Positions 1 to 8,833 of a stretch of 43,314 bases of DNA are shown here, in pieces. The notes under the pieces are model-generated. The model was not told the DNA's origin. It saw only the letters and a list, made by a program, of their open reading frames with translations, and did no database searches. Numbering within the stretch: position 1 is the first letter of the stretch; every line of letters begins with the position of its first letter. Origin of the DNA: Bacteroidales bacterium (GTDB lineage: Bacteria > Bacteroidota > Bacteroidia > Bacteroidales > TTA-H9); the NCBI GenBank assembly GCA_028689615.1, contig JAQVCV010000039.1:1-43314 (forward strand), in the 5' to 3' direction. The position numbers and the translations under genes are program-made.

Positions 1-715
1 GCGATACAGCTCCCATTCCACCTGTATTGGGGCCTGTGTCGCCTTCGCCAATACGTTTGTAATCTTTAGCTTCGGGTAGCAAACAGAAGTGCTTCCCATC
101 AGTTATTACGAAAACAGATAATTCAATTCCCGATAAAAACTCTTCGATCACGATTGTGTTTGATGCTTCTCCAAATTTTTGACGGGTAAGCATTTGATCT
201 ACAGTTTCGATGGCTTCATTCAGTTGATTGCAAATCACAACACCTTTACCGGCAGCCAGACCGTCGGCTTTGATTACGTATGGCGGTTTGAGTGCTTTCA
301 GGAAATCAACAGCCTCTGCTAGTTGGTTGTTTCTGAATGCTTTGTAAGCTGCGGTTGGAATGTTGTGTCGGTTCATGAATTCTTTCGCAAATGCTTTGCT
401 TCCTTCCAATTTTGCCCCCTCTGCTCCCGGTCCGATAATTCGGAGGTTCGACAGTGAGGGTTGGTTTTTCAGGTAGTCAGTAATTCCTTCTACCAATGGG
501 GCCTCAGGTCCCACTACTAACAGGTCAATTTGGTGCTGGAGTAAAACGGATTCAATCTGTTTAAAATCCGCTGTGTTTAATGGAAGGTTTATCCCAAATT
601 TGTTTGTGCCGGGGTTTCCGGGGGCAATGTAAAGTTTCCCTAGTTTCGGACTTTGAGCAAGTTTCCAGGCCAAAGCACTTTCGCGACCGCCACTTCCAAG
701 CAATAACACGTTCAT
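1..715 (-). CDS. purD: Phosphoribosylamine-glycine ligase, N-terminal part (cut by window edge)
   Basis: PurD joins 5-phosphoribosylamine and glycine with ATP to make glycinamide ribonucleotide, in cytosolic purine synthesis. The frame opens at the ATG at 713-715 and stays open to base 1, giving about 238 of the usual ~425 residues. Visible are the N-terminal Rossmann-like motif (MNVLLLGSGGRE), VVGPEAPLVEGI, the ATP-grasp entry PPYVIKADGLAAGKGV, EEFLSGIELSVF and, at the edge, GPNTGGMGAVS. The N-terminal motif reads GGRESA where most PurD proteins have GGREHA. The gene lies 2 bases downstream of the glycosyltransferase stop on the same strand, so the two are probably co-transcribed. Family assignment is secure; the C-terminal part lies outside the window. 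Confidence 0.95.
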   Translation of the reverse strand, partial: MNVLLLGSGGRESALAWKLAQSPKLGKLYIAPGNPGTNKFGINLPLNTADFKQIESVLLQHQIDLLVVGPEAPLVEGITDYLKNQPSLSNLRIIGPGAEGAKLEGSKAFAKEFMNRHNIPTAAYKAFRNNQLAEAVDFLKALKPPYVIKADGLAAGKGVVICNQLNEAIETVDQMLTRQKFGEASNTIVIEEFLSGIELSVFVITDGKHFCLLPEAKDYKRIGEGDTGPNTGGMGAVS

Positions 716-717
716 AT

Positions 718-1890
718 TTACAATTTTTGTAATGTTTTTTCTATCGAGTTCCACAAAAGTTCCGCGGTCAGATCCCAGGTGAAAAATTGGGCACGTTTAA
801 ACCCTTTCTCTTTGAGATCTGTTCTTAGACGCTCGTCGATTGCCAATTGTTTCATCCCTGCCGAAATTGAGTCAGTTGAGGCGGGATTGACCAAAAGGGC
901 AGCATCGCCGGCAATTTCGGGCATCGAGGTAACAGTGCTGGTCAGCACCGGTATTCCGCATTTGAAACCTTCGATTATGGGTACGCCAAATCCTTCGAAA
1001 TTTGATACATAAGTCAAAACAGAGGCAGATGCTACTATTTTCCACAAATTTTCGTTGGAAACCCTTCCGGTAAATTTTACTCTTTGCTGATAGGCCATTG
1101 AGTTGTAAGCCTCTTGTATAGTTGGTGTCCACCACCTTCGTTCGCCAACTATTAAAAGATTGTATGTAAGCGTTTTATTGTCAATGCAAAACTTGTCGAA
1201 GGCCCTGAATAAATTTGCCAGGTTTTTTCTGGGATGAAGCGAGCCAACGAATACAAAATAGGGGTTGCCTTCGCTAAATTGCAACCTTATAGAGTGTTTG
1301 ACCGAATCATCCACGGGTCTCAATTTGTCGTTGGCACCGCTATAAACAACATCAATCTTCTCGGGTGAAACACCGTAGTTAGCAATAATATCTGTTTTCG
1401 AGTATTCTGATACAGTTGCAATTTTTACAGCCTTCTTCGCAAATTTTGGGGTGTTGTTGCAATACAACCTCCTGACACTTCCGGGTAGATCATTCGGATA
1501 GTGTTCAAAATTAAGGTCATGAATCACTACCAGTGTTGGGCAAGATGTATGCAGCGACATGAGTGCATCGGGGCTGACAAACAAGTCGGCCTTCAATTTC
1601 TTCAACACAATTGGAATTGAAAGTTCATACCAAATTTTCATCAGGTAAGGATGCCGCGCCTGAGGTGGAACCCAAACCGGTGTAACATTCGATGAAAAGA
1701 TGAATTCGGGAGCCCACTTTCTGTCAAAAAGGAAATAAAAGTGGTGTTCCGGATGCTGAACAGCAATTCTGCGGAAGGACTCAAAGATGAACCCGCCGAT
1801 ACCTTCAAGTTTGTTCTTGAGCAACATCCGTGTATTGATAACTATATTCAAATCATGGGGTATTAATGAATCGTCAAAATTACGAAACAT
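718..1890 (-). CDS. Family GT4 glycosyltransferase (glycogen-synthase fold)
   Basis: A predicted cytosolic, retaining GT-B glycosyltransferase that would move a sugar from a nucleotide-sugar donor to a glycan or lipid acceptor. The N-terminal half has NTRMLLKNKLEGIGGF (residues 19-34) and VVIHDLNFEHYP (121-132). The C-terminal donor domain has FVGSLHPRKN (214-223) and the GT4 EX7E pair E299/E307 in FEGFGVPIIE, followed by a GIPVLTSTVTSMPEIAGDAA block. I start it at the first ATG (1890; 390 aa). A TTG start at 1923 would add 11 residues, and an internal TTG before NIVINTR would fit the family's usual N-terminus better, so the start is uncertain. Its neighbours (purD downstream, divergent flippase operon upstream) suggest cell-surface glycan synthesis. 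The sugar and acceptor cannot be read from sequence. Confidence 0.88.
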   Translation of the reverse strand: MFRNFDDSLIPHDLNIVINTRMLLKNKLEGIGGFIFESFRRIAVQHPEHHFYFLFDRKWAPEFIFSSNVTPVWVPPQARHPYLMKIWYELSIPIVLKKLKADLFVSPDALMSLHTSCPTLVVIHDLNFEHYPNDLPGSVRRLYCNNTPKFAKKAVKIATVSEYSKTDIIANYGVSPEKIDVVYSGANDKLRPVDDSVKHSIRLQFSEGNPYFVFVGSLHPRKNLANLFRAFDKFCIDNKTLTYNLLIVGERRWWTPTIQEAYNSMAYQQRVKFTGRVSNENLWKIVASASVLTYVSNFEGFGVPIIEGFKCGIPVLTSTVTSMPEIAGDAALLVNPASTDSISAGMKQLAIDERLRTDLKEKGFKRAQFFTWDLTAELLWNSIEKTLQKL

Positions 1891-1958
1891 TGGCCTAAAG
1901 TCGGGTGGCGAAATGCTTGTCAATATCTGGTACTGTTAGAACCAAGAAGGAAATGTTG

Positions 1959-1966
1959 TAAATTTG
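1959..1966 (+). promoter_or_regulatory. -7 promoter element TAAATTTG of the polysaccharide operon
   Basis: An exact match to the Bacteroidota TAnnTTTG element. It would start transcription near 1972, leaving a leader of about 100 bases before the flippase ATG at 2072. The -33 region (around 1935) is weak. The leader contains a 9-bp inverted repeat. Confidence 0.5.
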
Positions 1967-1980
1967 CTTCGGCTCTGCCG

Positions 1981-2027
1981 TGGATCAATTGACTGTATAT
2001 ACATTTCAGATACTTGTTATTGATCCA
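1981..2027. repeat. 9-bp perfect inverted repeat in the flippase operon leader
   Basis: TGGATCAAT at 1981-1989 is repeated inverted as ATTGATCCA at 2019-2027, separated by 29 bases. It begins about 10 bases after the inferred transcription start. In RNA it would form a stem with a large loop; in DNA it could be an operator with widely spaced half-sites. No T-tract follows, so it is not an intrinsic terminator. Confidence 0.55.
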
Positions 2028-2071
2028 TTCCTATGGTATGCCTACAATGATGTTGTTCAAACAAGTGTGTA

Positions 2072-3547
2072 ATGCAGCGGAAGTTTCTTTCGAATTTAGT
2101 CTTACTTCTGGTTTTAAATCTGATTATCAAACCATATTGGATTTTTGGCGTTGATCTCCAAATTCAAAACCTTGTAGGTACCGAGGAGTACGGTTTTTAT
2201 TTCAATATCCTGAACTTCTCGTTTCTGTTTAACATCATCCTGGATCTTGGGATTACAAATTTCAACAACCGCAACATCGCTCAAAACAACCACCTGCTTC
2301 ATAAACACTTCTCTAATATATTTGTAGTCAAGTTGTTGCTTTTGTTGTGTTATTTTATCATAACCCTCTCCGTTGGACTTGTAATTGGCTACGATACTCA
2401 ACAGATTAAGTTGTTGGTTTTGGTTGGGTTTAATCAGTTTTTGCTCTCTTTCATTTTGTATCTTCGATCCAACATCAGCGGATTGTTGATGTTCAGGACA
2501 GACAGCATCCTGTCGGTTCTCGACAGAGTGTTCATGATTCTGTTGCTCAGTTTCCTGATTTGGTATCCTCCAACCCGGCAGGTGATGAAAATCGAGTGGT
2601 TTGTTTATGCTCAAACAATTGCCTATTTGTTAACGGCATTTATAGGTTTGGTGGTTGTAATAAAGAAATCTGCTTTTCAAGGTCTTCATTGGAATTGGCC
2701 TTTCTCGTTAATGATCATCCGCAAGAGTTTCCCATTCGCGATATTGGTTTTGTTGATGACTTTTTACAATCGTGTTGATTCTGTATTTATTGAAAGGTTG
2801 TTGCCTAAAGAGAGCGGTAAAATGCAGGTGGGTATCTACGCTTCTGCTTTCAGGATACTCGATGCTGTGAACATGGTCGCTTATCTGTTTTCGGTTCTGT
2901 TGTTGCCTTTGTTCGCTAATATGTTGAAAAACAAGGATCGGATAGTTCCCTTGCTCCGTCTGTCGTTCACCCTTGTGTTTACTCTTAGCGTTGGTGTGGC
3001 ATTTATATCGTTGGGATACCGCAGCGAAATAATGAACGCGCTCTATCCGATCCATATCAACGAAACACCTGCTGAATTTTTGTTACGGATCAGCCAGGCC
3101 TCTCAGCTCTTTGGGCTGTTGATGTTTGGTTTTATAGCTATCTCTTCAAGCTATGTCATAGGAACCTTACTTACGGCAAACGGTAATCTTAAATACCTGA
3201 ACCTTACAGCAGCTTTTTCGATGGTTGTCAGTATAGCTCTCAACTTTTTATTGGTTCCTGTTTTTCAGGCATTTGGTTCCGCTATAGCAAGTGTAAGTTC
3301 GCAATTCATTTCGGCCATCATACAAATTGTTTTGGTGGTATTTTTATTCAGGATAGAACCCAATCGAGCCTACATTCTCAGACTGATAGGGTATGTTTTA
3401 GGTAGCGTGGCGCTGGTTTATGGATTAAAAACCATCGATGCTAACTGGATGGTTCTGTTATCAGTCACCACCTTTGCTATGGTGCTGTTGGCCTTCGCGT
3501 TGAAACTTCTTGATGTAAGGGCGATCTTGAAATTGTTAAGGCATTGA
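2072..3547 (+). CDS. Polysaccharide flippase (Wzx/MATE-like, MVF superfamily)
   Basis: A 491-residue polytopic membrane protein expected to flip lipid-linked oligosaccharide units across the inner membrane. It opens with a membrane segment after a short basic tail and continues as about 12-14 hydrophobic helices. Typical flippase features are VGTEEYGFYFNILNFSFLFNIILDLGI near residues 35-70, an internal FYNRVDSVFIERLLP segment near 230-245 and a VGIYASAFRILDAVNM segment near 255-270. The ATG at 2072 is kept because the protein begins at the expected first helix. It leads a same-strand run with a Wzz-like protein and an O-antigen ligase, which supports polysaccharide export. The substrate is unknown. 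Confidence 0.88.
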   Translation: MQRKFLSNLVLLLVLNLIIKPYWIFGVDLQIQNLVGTEEYGFYFNILNFSFLFNIILDLGITNFNNRNIAQNNHLLHKHFSNIFVVKLLLLLCYFIITLSVGLVIGYDTQQIKLLVLVGFNQFLLSFILYLRSNISGLLMFRTDSILSVLDRVFMILLLSFLIWYPPTRQVMKIEWFVYAQTIAYLLTAFIGLVVVIKKSAFQGLHWNWPFSLMIIRKSFPFAILVLLMTFYNRVDSVFIERLLPKESGKMQVGIYASAFRILDAVNMVAYLFSVLLLPLFANMLKNKDRIVPLLRLSFTLVFTLSVGVAFISLGYRSEIMNALYPIHINETPAEFLLRISQASQLFGLLMFGFIAISSSYVIGTLLTANGNLKYLNLTAAFSMVVSIALNFLLVPVFQAFGSAIASVSSQFISAIIQIVLVVFLFRIEPNRAYILRLIGYVLGSVALVYGLKTIDANWMVLLSVTTFAMVLLAFALKLLDVRAILKLLRH

Positions 3548-3655
3548 TTTCTAGTTGTTGGTCGGTGTTGGCATTCCCAATTGTTGGTGGATTGCTTAAC
3601 ATTTCATAATTTTGACAGCTAATCTTGATTGGTTTAAAACCCACCCCCTTTTCTT

Positions 3656-5749
3656 ATGAGAGAAGAATTTGAAGAAGGCGAAGACTTAAATGCTCTGAAC
3701 CTGATATACTTCCTGTATCGTTGGCGTTTTCCGCTGTTCTTGGTGCTGGGTGTTTCCCTGGTGGCTTCGGTGGTGTTTTCATCGCCGTGGTTTATTCTTC
3801 CAAAGTATAAATCAGTGGTCATCATGTATCCTGTTTCCACGAGTGGTATTTCTAAAGTATTGCTTAACGAGATTAACTCTCCGCAGCAAGATGTTTTAGA
3901 ATTTGGAGCCGAAGAGCAGACCGAACAGATGATTCAGATTCTTAACTCAAATCTTATAAGGGACAAGGTTATCAACAAATACGACCTATTGACGCATTAT
4001 GGTCTTAAAAAAACCGATCGGCTTGCTTTTACCAGGCTCTATGATGAATACAACAGCAACATAGAATTTCGCCGAACTGAGAATATGGCGATTAAAATTA
4101 CTGTGTATGATACCGACCCTCAGATTGCTGCCAATATAGCAAACGATATCAGTATGTTGTATGACTCCACCAAATCGGTCATGCAGAGAGAAAGAGCACA
4201 ACAAGCTTTTAAAATTGTAGAAACTGAATACATCAAGCTGCAATCGGAGATCAAAGCAATGGAAGATTCTCTCACTCAATTACGGAAATTGGGTGTTTAC
4301 GACTATGAAACTCAGTCGGAAATGATGAACCAACAGCTGGCCATTGAAATTGCAAAAGGCAACAAAACTGGAATAAAAGCTCTTGAGGATAAGCTTAATA
4401 TACTTGCTTTGTATGGTGGTGCATATGTTTCGCTTCGCAATCAACTGGAGCATGAAAAGAAGCAGCTCAGTTTCATTAAGGCTCGTTTCGACCAGGCTTT
4501 GGTTGATGCAACCCAAACCCTCCCACAAAAATTTGTTGTAAATACAGCTTATCCTGCTGAAGAGAAATCGTATCCAATACGTTGGTTGATAGTGCTGATG
4601 TCTGTCTTTTCATCGTTTATTCTGGCTGTCATTGTTGCCGCTGTTCTTGAAAAGATGGACACGGTCGAAAAAAAAAAGCCTGGGCGGCAAATCTCAACCT
4701 CCCGATCCCCGGTTTCGAGAATCCTGAACTTCGATCCGGTGAAAGAAATCTATAATATTATTCCTGAACCTGTTACTGTTAATCTTGAATCCATGGAAAA
4801 CTATTTCAGAAGTGTAAGTATCCTTAAACTAGTCATGCGGTGGAAACTTCACCTAGCATTGATATTGGTCTTCACGTTCGTGCTTTCAATTGTCTTTTCG
4901 GGAAAGCACTTCATCGCTCCCCGTTTTAAATCGTTCGCCATTGCCTACCCTTCAAACGTTGCTCCATACAGCGATGAAAGTGAAACAGAGCAAATGCTTC
5001 AACTCATGCAATCAGGGTCGATTCGCGACAGTGTTGTGAAGCGGTTCAATTTGATTGCCCACTATGGCATCGATACCCTTGATCCGCTGTGGCGTAGCAC
5101 CTTAAGCTATGAGTACGGTGAAAACATCAAGATAAACAAAACACCTTTTGAAGCAGTGATGATCGAGGTTTTTGATACCGATCCAGTTTTGGCACGCGAT
5201 ATTATCAACGGGATATTTGATGCCTATAACCTTAAAGTGAGGGCGCTTCATAACGAGAAATTCTCAGAGGTTGTAGCTATGTATAAAAGACATCTTGACC
5301 GAAAATATGCAGATATCGACTCTCTTGAAAGGCGTTTGATGACGCTTGGTGTAAGCTATGGACTGGTTCCTGGATTTGACGAGCAATCGCGTGAAATTAT
5401 GCGTGCCGTCCTTAGAACCGGGGGTAATGCAAACCCGTCTTCTCCCGAGGTGGTTCGTATCCGCAAAAGCATGGAGGAGAAAGGTGGTGAGTTGGTTTAT
5501 CTGGTAAGCAGGCTAAAAGCCGATGCTGTTGTGGTTTCCGACTACCAAAAAGAGTATGATATTGCGCTGATGAATCTCGATCGCGGTTTTACTTATGTTA
5601 ACGTGGTCACCTCCCCCGATATTCCCGATAAAAAGGCTACCCCTGTGCGTTGGCTTATTGTTGTTGGAAGCCTTTTCTCTGTTTTACTTTTATCTGTGCT
5701 CGCGATAGGTGTTTTGGAAAACACTTCGCTGCGCAACGTTTCAAAGTAA
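3656..5749 (+). CDS. Tandem-duplicated Wzz-like polysaccharide chain-length protein
   Basis: An inner-membrane protein of 697 residues made of two homologous Wzz-type units in one chain. Each unit has a TM helix, a periplasmic domain with a coiled-coil-like helical part, and a second TM helix (TM at about 25-47, 309-331, 395-416, 664-687). The copies match at 87-117 and 442-471 (TEQMIQILNS versus TEQMLQLMQS, LLTHYG versus LIAHYG), at 148-165 and 503-520 (VYDTDP versus VFDTDP), and at 306-313 and 662-669 (YPIRWLIV versus TPVRWLIV). There is no C-terminal Walker-type tyrosine kinase domain. Ordinary Wzz proteins have one unit of about 300-350 residues. Placed between flippase and ligase, it probably sets chain length or assists export. 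Family is clear; the exact role is inferred. Confidence 0.85.
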   Translation: MREEFEEGEDLNALNLIYFLYRWRFPLFLVLGVSLVASVVFSSPWFILPKYKSVVIMYPVSTSGISKVLLNEINSPQQDVLEFGAEEQTEQMIQILNSNLIRDKVINKYDLLTHYGLKKTDRLAFTRLYDEYNSNIEFRRTENMAIKITVYDTDPQIAANIANDISMLYDSTKSVMQRERAQQAFKIVETEYIKLQSEIKAMEDSLTQLRKLGVYDYETQSEMMNQQLAIEIAKGNKTGIKALEDKLNILALYGGAYVSLRNQLEHEKKQLSFIKARFDQALVDATQTLPQKFVVNTAYPAEEKSYPIRWLIVLMSVFSSFILAVIVAAVLEKMDTVEKKKPGRQISTSRSPVSRILNFDPVKEIYNIIPEPVTVNLESMENYFRSVSILKLVMRWKLHLALILVFTFVLSIVFSGKHFIAPRFKSFAIAYPSNVAPYSDESETEQMLQLMQSGSIRDSVVKRFNLIAHYGIDTLDPLWRSTLSYEYGENIKINKTPFEAVMIEVFDTDPVLARDIINGIFDAYNLKVRALHNEKFSEVVAMYKRHLDRKYADIDSLERRLMTLGVSYGLVPGFDEQSREIMRAVLRTGGNANPSSPEVVRIRKSMEEKGGELVYLVSRLKADAVVVSDYQKEYDIALMNLDRGFTYVNVVTSPDIPDKKATPVRWLIVVGSLFSVLLLSVLAIGVLENTSLRNVSK

Positions 5750-5762
5750 CCACCAAGCTGTT

Positions 5763-7232
5763 ATGCCACAAAAGGAGATTGCTGTACCTGCCTATCGAAT
5801 GAAATGGTTTTACTTGGTAGCGGTGGGCTATTTGCTTGCTGCAGCCTACTTTATCACCCATGAAAAGTTTATTGGGTTGCTGTTTCCGGTTGCAGTCCTT
5901 TTCCTTTTTTTCTTTTTGTTCTCGCTCGACTGGGTTTGGCTCATGGCCATCGCTTTTACCCCGCTAGCTGTCAATTTATCAGATTCTGAAATGGGTATTG
6001 GCATCAGCCTTCCGTCAGAACCACTGATGATCGGGATGTTGTTGGTTTTTACGATTAAACTTTTCTATGAAAGGCAATACGATTGGCGAATCATCAGGCA
6101 CCCCATCAGTTTGGTGATTCTTCTGCAACTTGCCTGGATGCTGTTGACAAGCATCAGCAGTGAAATCCCTTTAGTTTCTTTTAAATATCTGTTTTCAAGG
6201 CTTTGGTTCGTTGTCCCTTTCTTTTTCATGGCCGTGTTGTTGTTAAAAAATCCAAGGTATATCTGGCGTTTTTTGTGGGCATACACGGTTCCGTTAGTGG
6301 TAGTGGTTATTTATTCGAGCATCCGTCATGCCCAGGTGGGATTTAACGAGGAGATAGGAAACTCGGTTATGACCCCTTTCTACAACGATCATACTGCCTA
6401 CGGAGCCATTTTGGCTCTTATGATTCCGGCTGCCTTCGTGCTTAGTTTTAACTCAGAGTTTTCAAAAAAATCGAGGATATTTGCTTTAAGTTTGCTCTTG
6501 TTCTTGCTCGTGGGGCTTTTCCTTAGCTACAGCCGTGCTGCCTGGATTGGTTCTATCGCAGGGTTGGGTGTTGCTGTAGCTGTTTGGCTTAAGATCAAAT
6601 TTCGTTTTATCTTTTTTGGGTTGGCCTTTGTTGTTGGCGTGTTTGCTTTATTTCAACACGAAATTCTCGACCGACTTGAAAAGAATAAACAAGATTCTTC
6701 GGCTAATTTTGTCGAGCACGTACGATCAATTAGCAATATTTCTACTGACGCATCAAACCTTGAACGGATCAACCGTTGGCAGGCTGCCTTCCGGTTGGCC
6801 GCCGAACGGCCTTTGTTGGGTTGGGGCCCTGGAACCTATCAGTTTGTGTACGCACCATACCAAATGTCGCGCGAGAAAACCATAATCAGCACCAACGCAG
6901 GCGACAGGGGTAACTCTCACAGCGAGTACATCGGACCAATGTCGGAACAGGGGATTCCAGGTATGCTCATCGTTGTTTTACTGGTAGGTGTGGTGATCTA
7001 TTATGGATTGGAAGTCAGAAAGAAACTTGCCGACAGGCGGTTGAGGGCAATCTCTCTGGCGTCAGTCGTAGGGTTGGTGACCTATTTCGTTCATGGATTC
7101 CTCAACAACTTTCTCGATACCGATAAATTATCAGTACCTGTTTGGACTTTTATTGCCATATTGGTAGCACTCGATGTTTACCATGCTGCTTCTAAAACTG
7201 CACAAAACGGCAATCAGCATTTGCCTGAATAG
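5763..7232 (+). CDS. O-antigen ligase / polymerase family membrane protein (Wzy_C)
   Basis: A 489-residue inner-membrane protein with about 11 hydrophobic helices. Wzy_C-family proteins polymerise O-units or transfer finished polysaccharide to a lipid A core or another acceptor at the periplasmic face. Family marks are SYSRAAW (255-261), NLERINRW (332-339), GWGPGTY (353-359) and NSHSEY followed by EQGIPG (384-400); the region between 280 and 385 would be the large periplasmic loop. I use the ATG at 5763, 13 bases after the previous stop; starting upstream would overlap the Wzz-like gene and add a non-family leader. Sequence alone does not separate ligase from polymerase. The paired flippase and Wzz-like genes favour a Wzy-dependent pathway. 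Confidence 0.88.
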   Translation: MPQKEIAVPAYRMKWFYLVAVGYLLAAAYFITHEKFIGLLFPVAVLFLFFFLFSLDWVWLMAIAFTPLAVNLSDSEMGIGISLPSEPLMIGMLLVFTIKLFYERQYDWRIIRHPISLVILLQLAWMLLTSISSEIPLVSFKYLFSRLWFVVPFFFMAVLLLKNPRYIWRFLWAYTVPLVVVVIYSSIRHAQVGFNEEIGNSVMTPFYNDHTAYGAILALMIPAAFVLSFNSEFSKKSRIFALSLLLFLLVGLFLSYSRAAWIGSIAGLGVAVAVWLKIKFRFIFFGLAFVVGVFALFQHEILDRLEKNKQDSSANFVEHVRSISNISTDASNLERINRWQAAFRLAAERPLLGWGPGTYQFVYAPYQMSREKTIISTNAGDRGNSHSEYIGPMSEQGIPGMLIVVLLVGVVIYYGLEVRKKLADRRLRAISLASVVGLVTYFVHGFLNNFLDTDKLSVPVWTFIAILVALDVYHAASKTAQNGNQHLPE

Positions 7233-7280
7233 TTGTTGGCTGTGCTATATTTGCATCCTGGATTTGAAAATTCGCCCTTC

Positions 7281-7784
7281 ATGATTAAAAATGGCTTACT
7301 GGTTGTAGTTTTGGCTTTGGTAGCGACAGGCTGTTCGCTAAATTACTCTTTTACTGGAGCATCTATCCCCTTGGATGCAAAAACCATAAGCATTGGCTAT
7401 TTCCCTAATGAAGCCCCGTTGGTGAACCCCAACCTGAGTAGCTCATTGACCGATGCACTGCGCGACAGGTTCTCGAGCCAAACCCGCCTCGATCTTGTTA
7501 ATTCAAACGGAGATCTCGCTATTGAAGGCCGAATAACCGGATATACCATACAACCCACAGCAATCCAGGGAAATGATGTTGCTGCCCAAAACCGCCTCAC
7601 CATAACCGTGAAAGTCACTTTTACAAATAAGTTTGACGAATCACAGAATTTTGACGAAACCTTCTCACGGTTTGAAGATTACTCTAGCTCCCAGGACATT
7701 AACAGTGTTCAGGATGATTTGGTGTCCCGAATCAACGAAGCTTTGGTTGACGATATTTTTAACAAATCAGTTGTGAACTGGTAA
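7281..7784 (+). CDS. lptE: LptE-like LPS-assembly outer-membrane lipoprotein
   Basis: A 167-residue lipoprotein. LptE plugs the LptD barrel and helps insert LPS into the outer leaflet of the outer membrane. The ATG at 7281 gives a short basic start, a hydrophobic stretch and the lipobox VATGC (Cys near residue 17), followed by the Bacteroidota-style NYSFTGASIP. The remainder alternates short strands ending in FNKSVVNW, with a central DLAIEGRITGYTI that matches the LptE/RlpB style. It sits 48 bases after the ligase gene and 11 before the next gene, so it is probably in the same transcript. Assignment rests on lipoprotein form, size and context. Confidence 0.78.
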   Translation: MIKNGLLVVVLALVATGCSLNYSFTGASIPLDAKTISIGYFPNEAPLVNPNLSSSLTDALRDRFSSQTRLDLVNSNGDLAIEGRITGYTIQPTAIQGNDVAAQNRLTITVKVTFTNKFDESQNFDETFSRFEDYSSSQDINSVQDDLVSRINEALVDDIFNKSVVNW

Positions 7785-7795
7785 AAATTCGAGTG

Positions 7796-8827
7796 ATGCA
7801 GTCTGTCGATAAGCAATTAATTTTGAATTACATCAATGGTACGGGAGTTCGTACATCGAACTACCTGTGGGATTTGGCAACGCTTATCGAGCAATATCCT
7901 TTTTGTCAGACACTTCACCTGGTTTACGCCCGCGAATTGCAATGGAGCAAAAGTGTGCATACTGCCCAGCAGATTCGGATATCGGCCTTGCACGCGACCG
8001 ATCGTGCAGTATTGCGATTTTTGTTGAGTAAGGCACAATCGGTTGACGATGCCAGTGAATCGGATGGTTTAATTGTGACCGGCCTTGAGCCTGAGGTCCA
8101 TATCGCGCACAGCCCTTCAAAGCCTGCTGTTTCCATGGAGAAACCTGCTGAAGAATTGTTGCACAAGGCTGTTCCTTCGTTAATTGACGAGGTCAGCGAA
8201 TCATCGCCTGTTGAGGATGGTGCTGAAGTTATCGGGGTATCGGGAGTAATACCTGAAGAAAAGCCCGATAAAGCAATTTTGCCCTCTGATGAGCAATTGA
8301 GCGATGATCCGACGCAGGTGGTCAAAACTTCGAGAAAACAAGCCCTGCTTGCGTTGATCGATCAAAAACTTGAAGAGTTAAAAGCAGCCCGTCAGCGCGA
8401 AGAACAATCTATCAGACTTGCCTTGCAATCCTCAACCCCTGAAAATAATGTGCCGGATTCGCTCTTAAAAAAAGAATCGGCAAAGCCGTTCGATGTTAAT
8501 GATTTGCTTCAAATGGAGGCTTTGCCGCCTGAAATGGGCAAAGGAGAAATCCAGGATAAACTTGGTTTAATTGATAAGTTTTTACAGGAGGAACCAAGGC
8601 TTTCAAAACCCAGAGCTGGTTTCTTTAATCAGACTGAGGTTGCTGCCCACAGCAATGCCGATCAGGAAGAAATTGTGAGCGAAACTCTGGCAAAAGTTTA
8701 CATCAAACAGGGGAATCTGGCAAAAGCTGTTAAAGTATTTGAGAAATTAAGTTTGAAATTTCCCGAAAAAAGTAGTTACTTTGCAGCCCAAATTGAAAAC
8801 TTGCTGAATAACAGTAATAAATCTTAA
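7796..8827 (+). CDS. Conserved Bacteroidota protein with C-terminal TPR-like repeat
   Basis: A 343-residue protein of unknown function, with no signal peptide or membrane segment. The N-terminal ~80 residues are helical and include LIEQYPFCQTLHLVYARE and ALHATDRAVLRFLL, resembling a helical region often seen at the start of Bacteroidota TPR proteins. A long acidic, Pro/Ser/Glu-rich linker follows (about 90-195), then a charged helix (KLEELKAARQREEQ). The C-terminus has ETLAKVYIKQGNLAKAVKVFEKL, a single convincing TPR motif. The ATG at 7796 is chosen over the overlapping GTG at 7793. It ends 6 bases before secG. Its place between lptE and secG suggests an envelope-biogenesis accessory role, which is an inference from neighbours only. 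Confidence 0.8.
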   Translation: MQSVDKQLILNYINGTGVRTSNYLWDLATLIEQYPFCQTLHLVYARELQWSKSVHTAQQIRISALHATDRAVLRFLLSKAQSVDDASESDGLIVTGLEPEVHIAHSPSKPAVSMEKPAEELLHKAVPSLIDEVSESSPVEDGAEVIGVSGVIPEEKPDKAILPSDEQLSDDPTQVVKTSRKQALLALIDQKLEELKAARQREEQSIRLALQSSTPENNVPDSLLKKESAKPFDVNDLLQMEALPPEMGKGEIQDKLGLIDKFLQEEPRLSKPRAGFFNQTEVAAHSNADQEEIVSETLAKVYIKQGNLAKAVKVFEKLSLKFPEKSSYFAAQIENLLNNSNKS

Positions 8828-8833
8828 AATCCG

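Noticed and set aside
1981-2027. Invertible promoter of the Bacteroides capsule type
   Set aside because: Arms are only 9 bp and the spacer 29 bases, the predicted promoter lies outside, and no invertase is near. Reported instead as a repeat.
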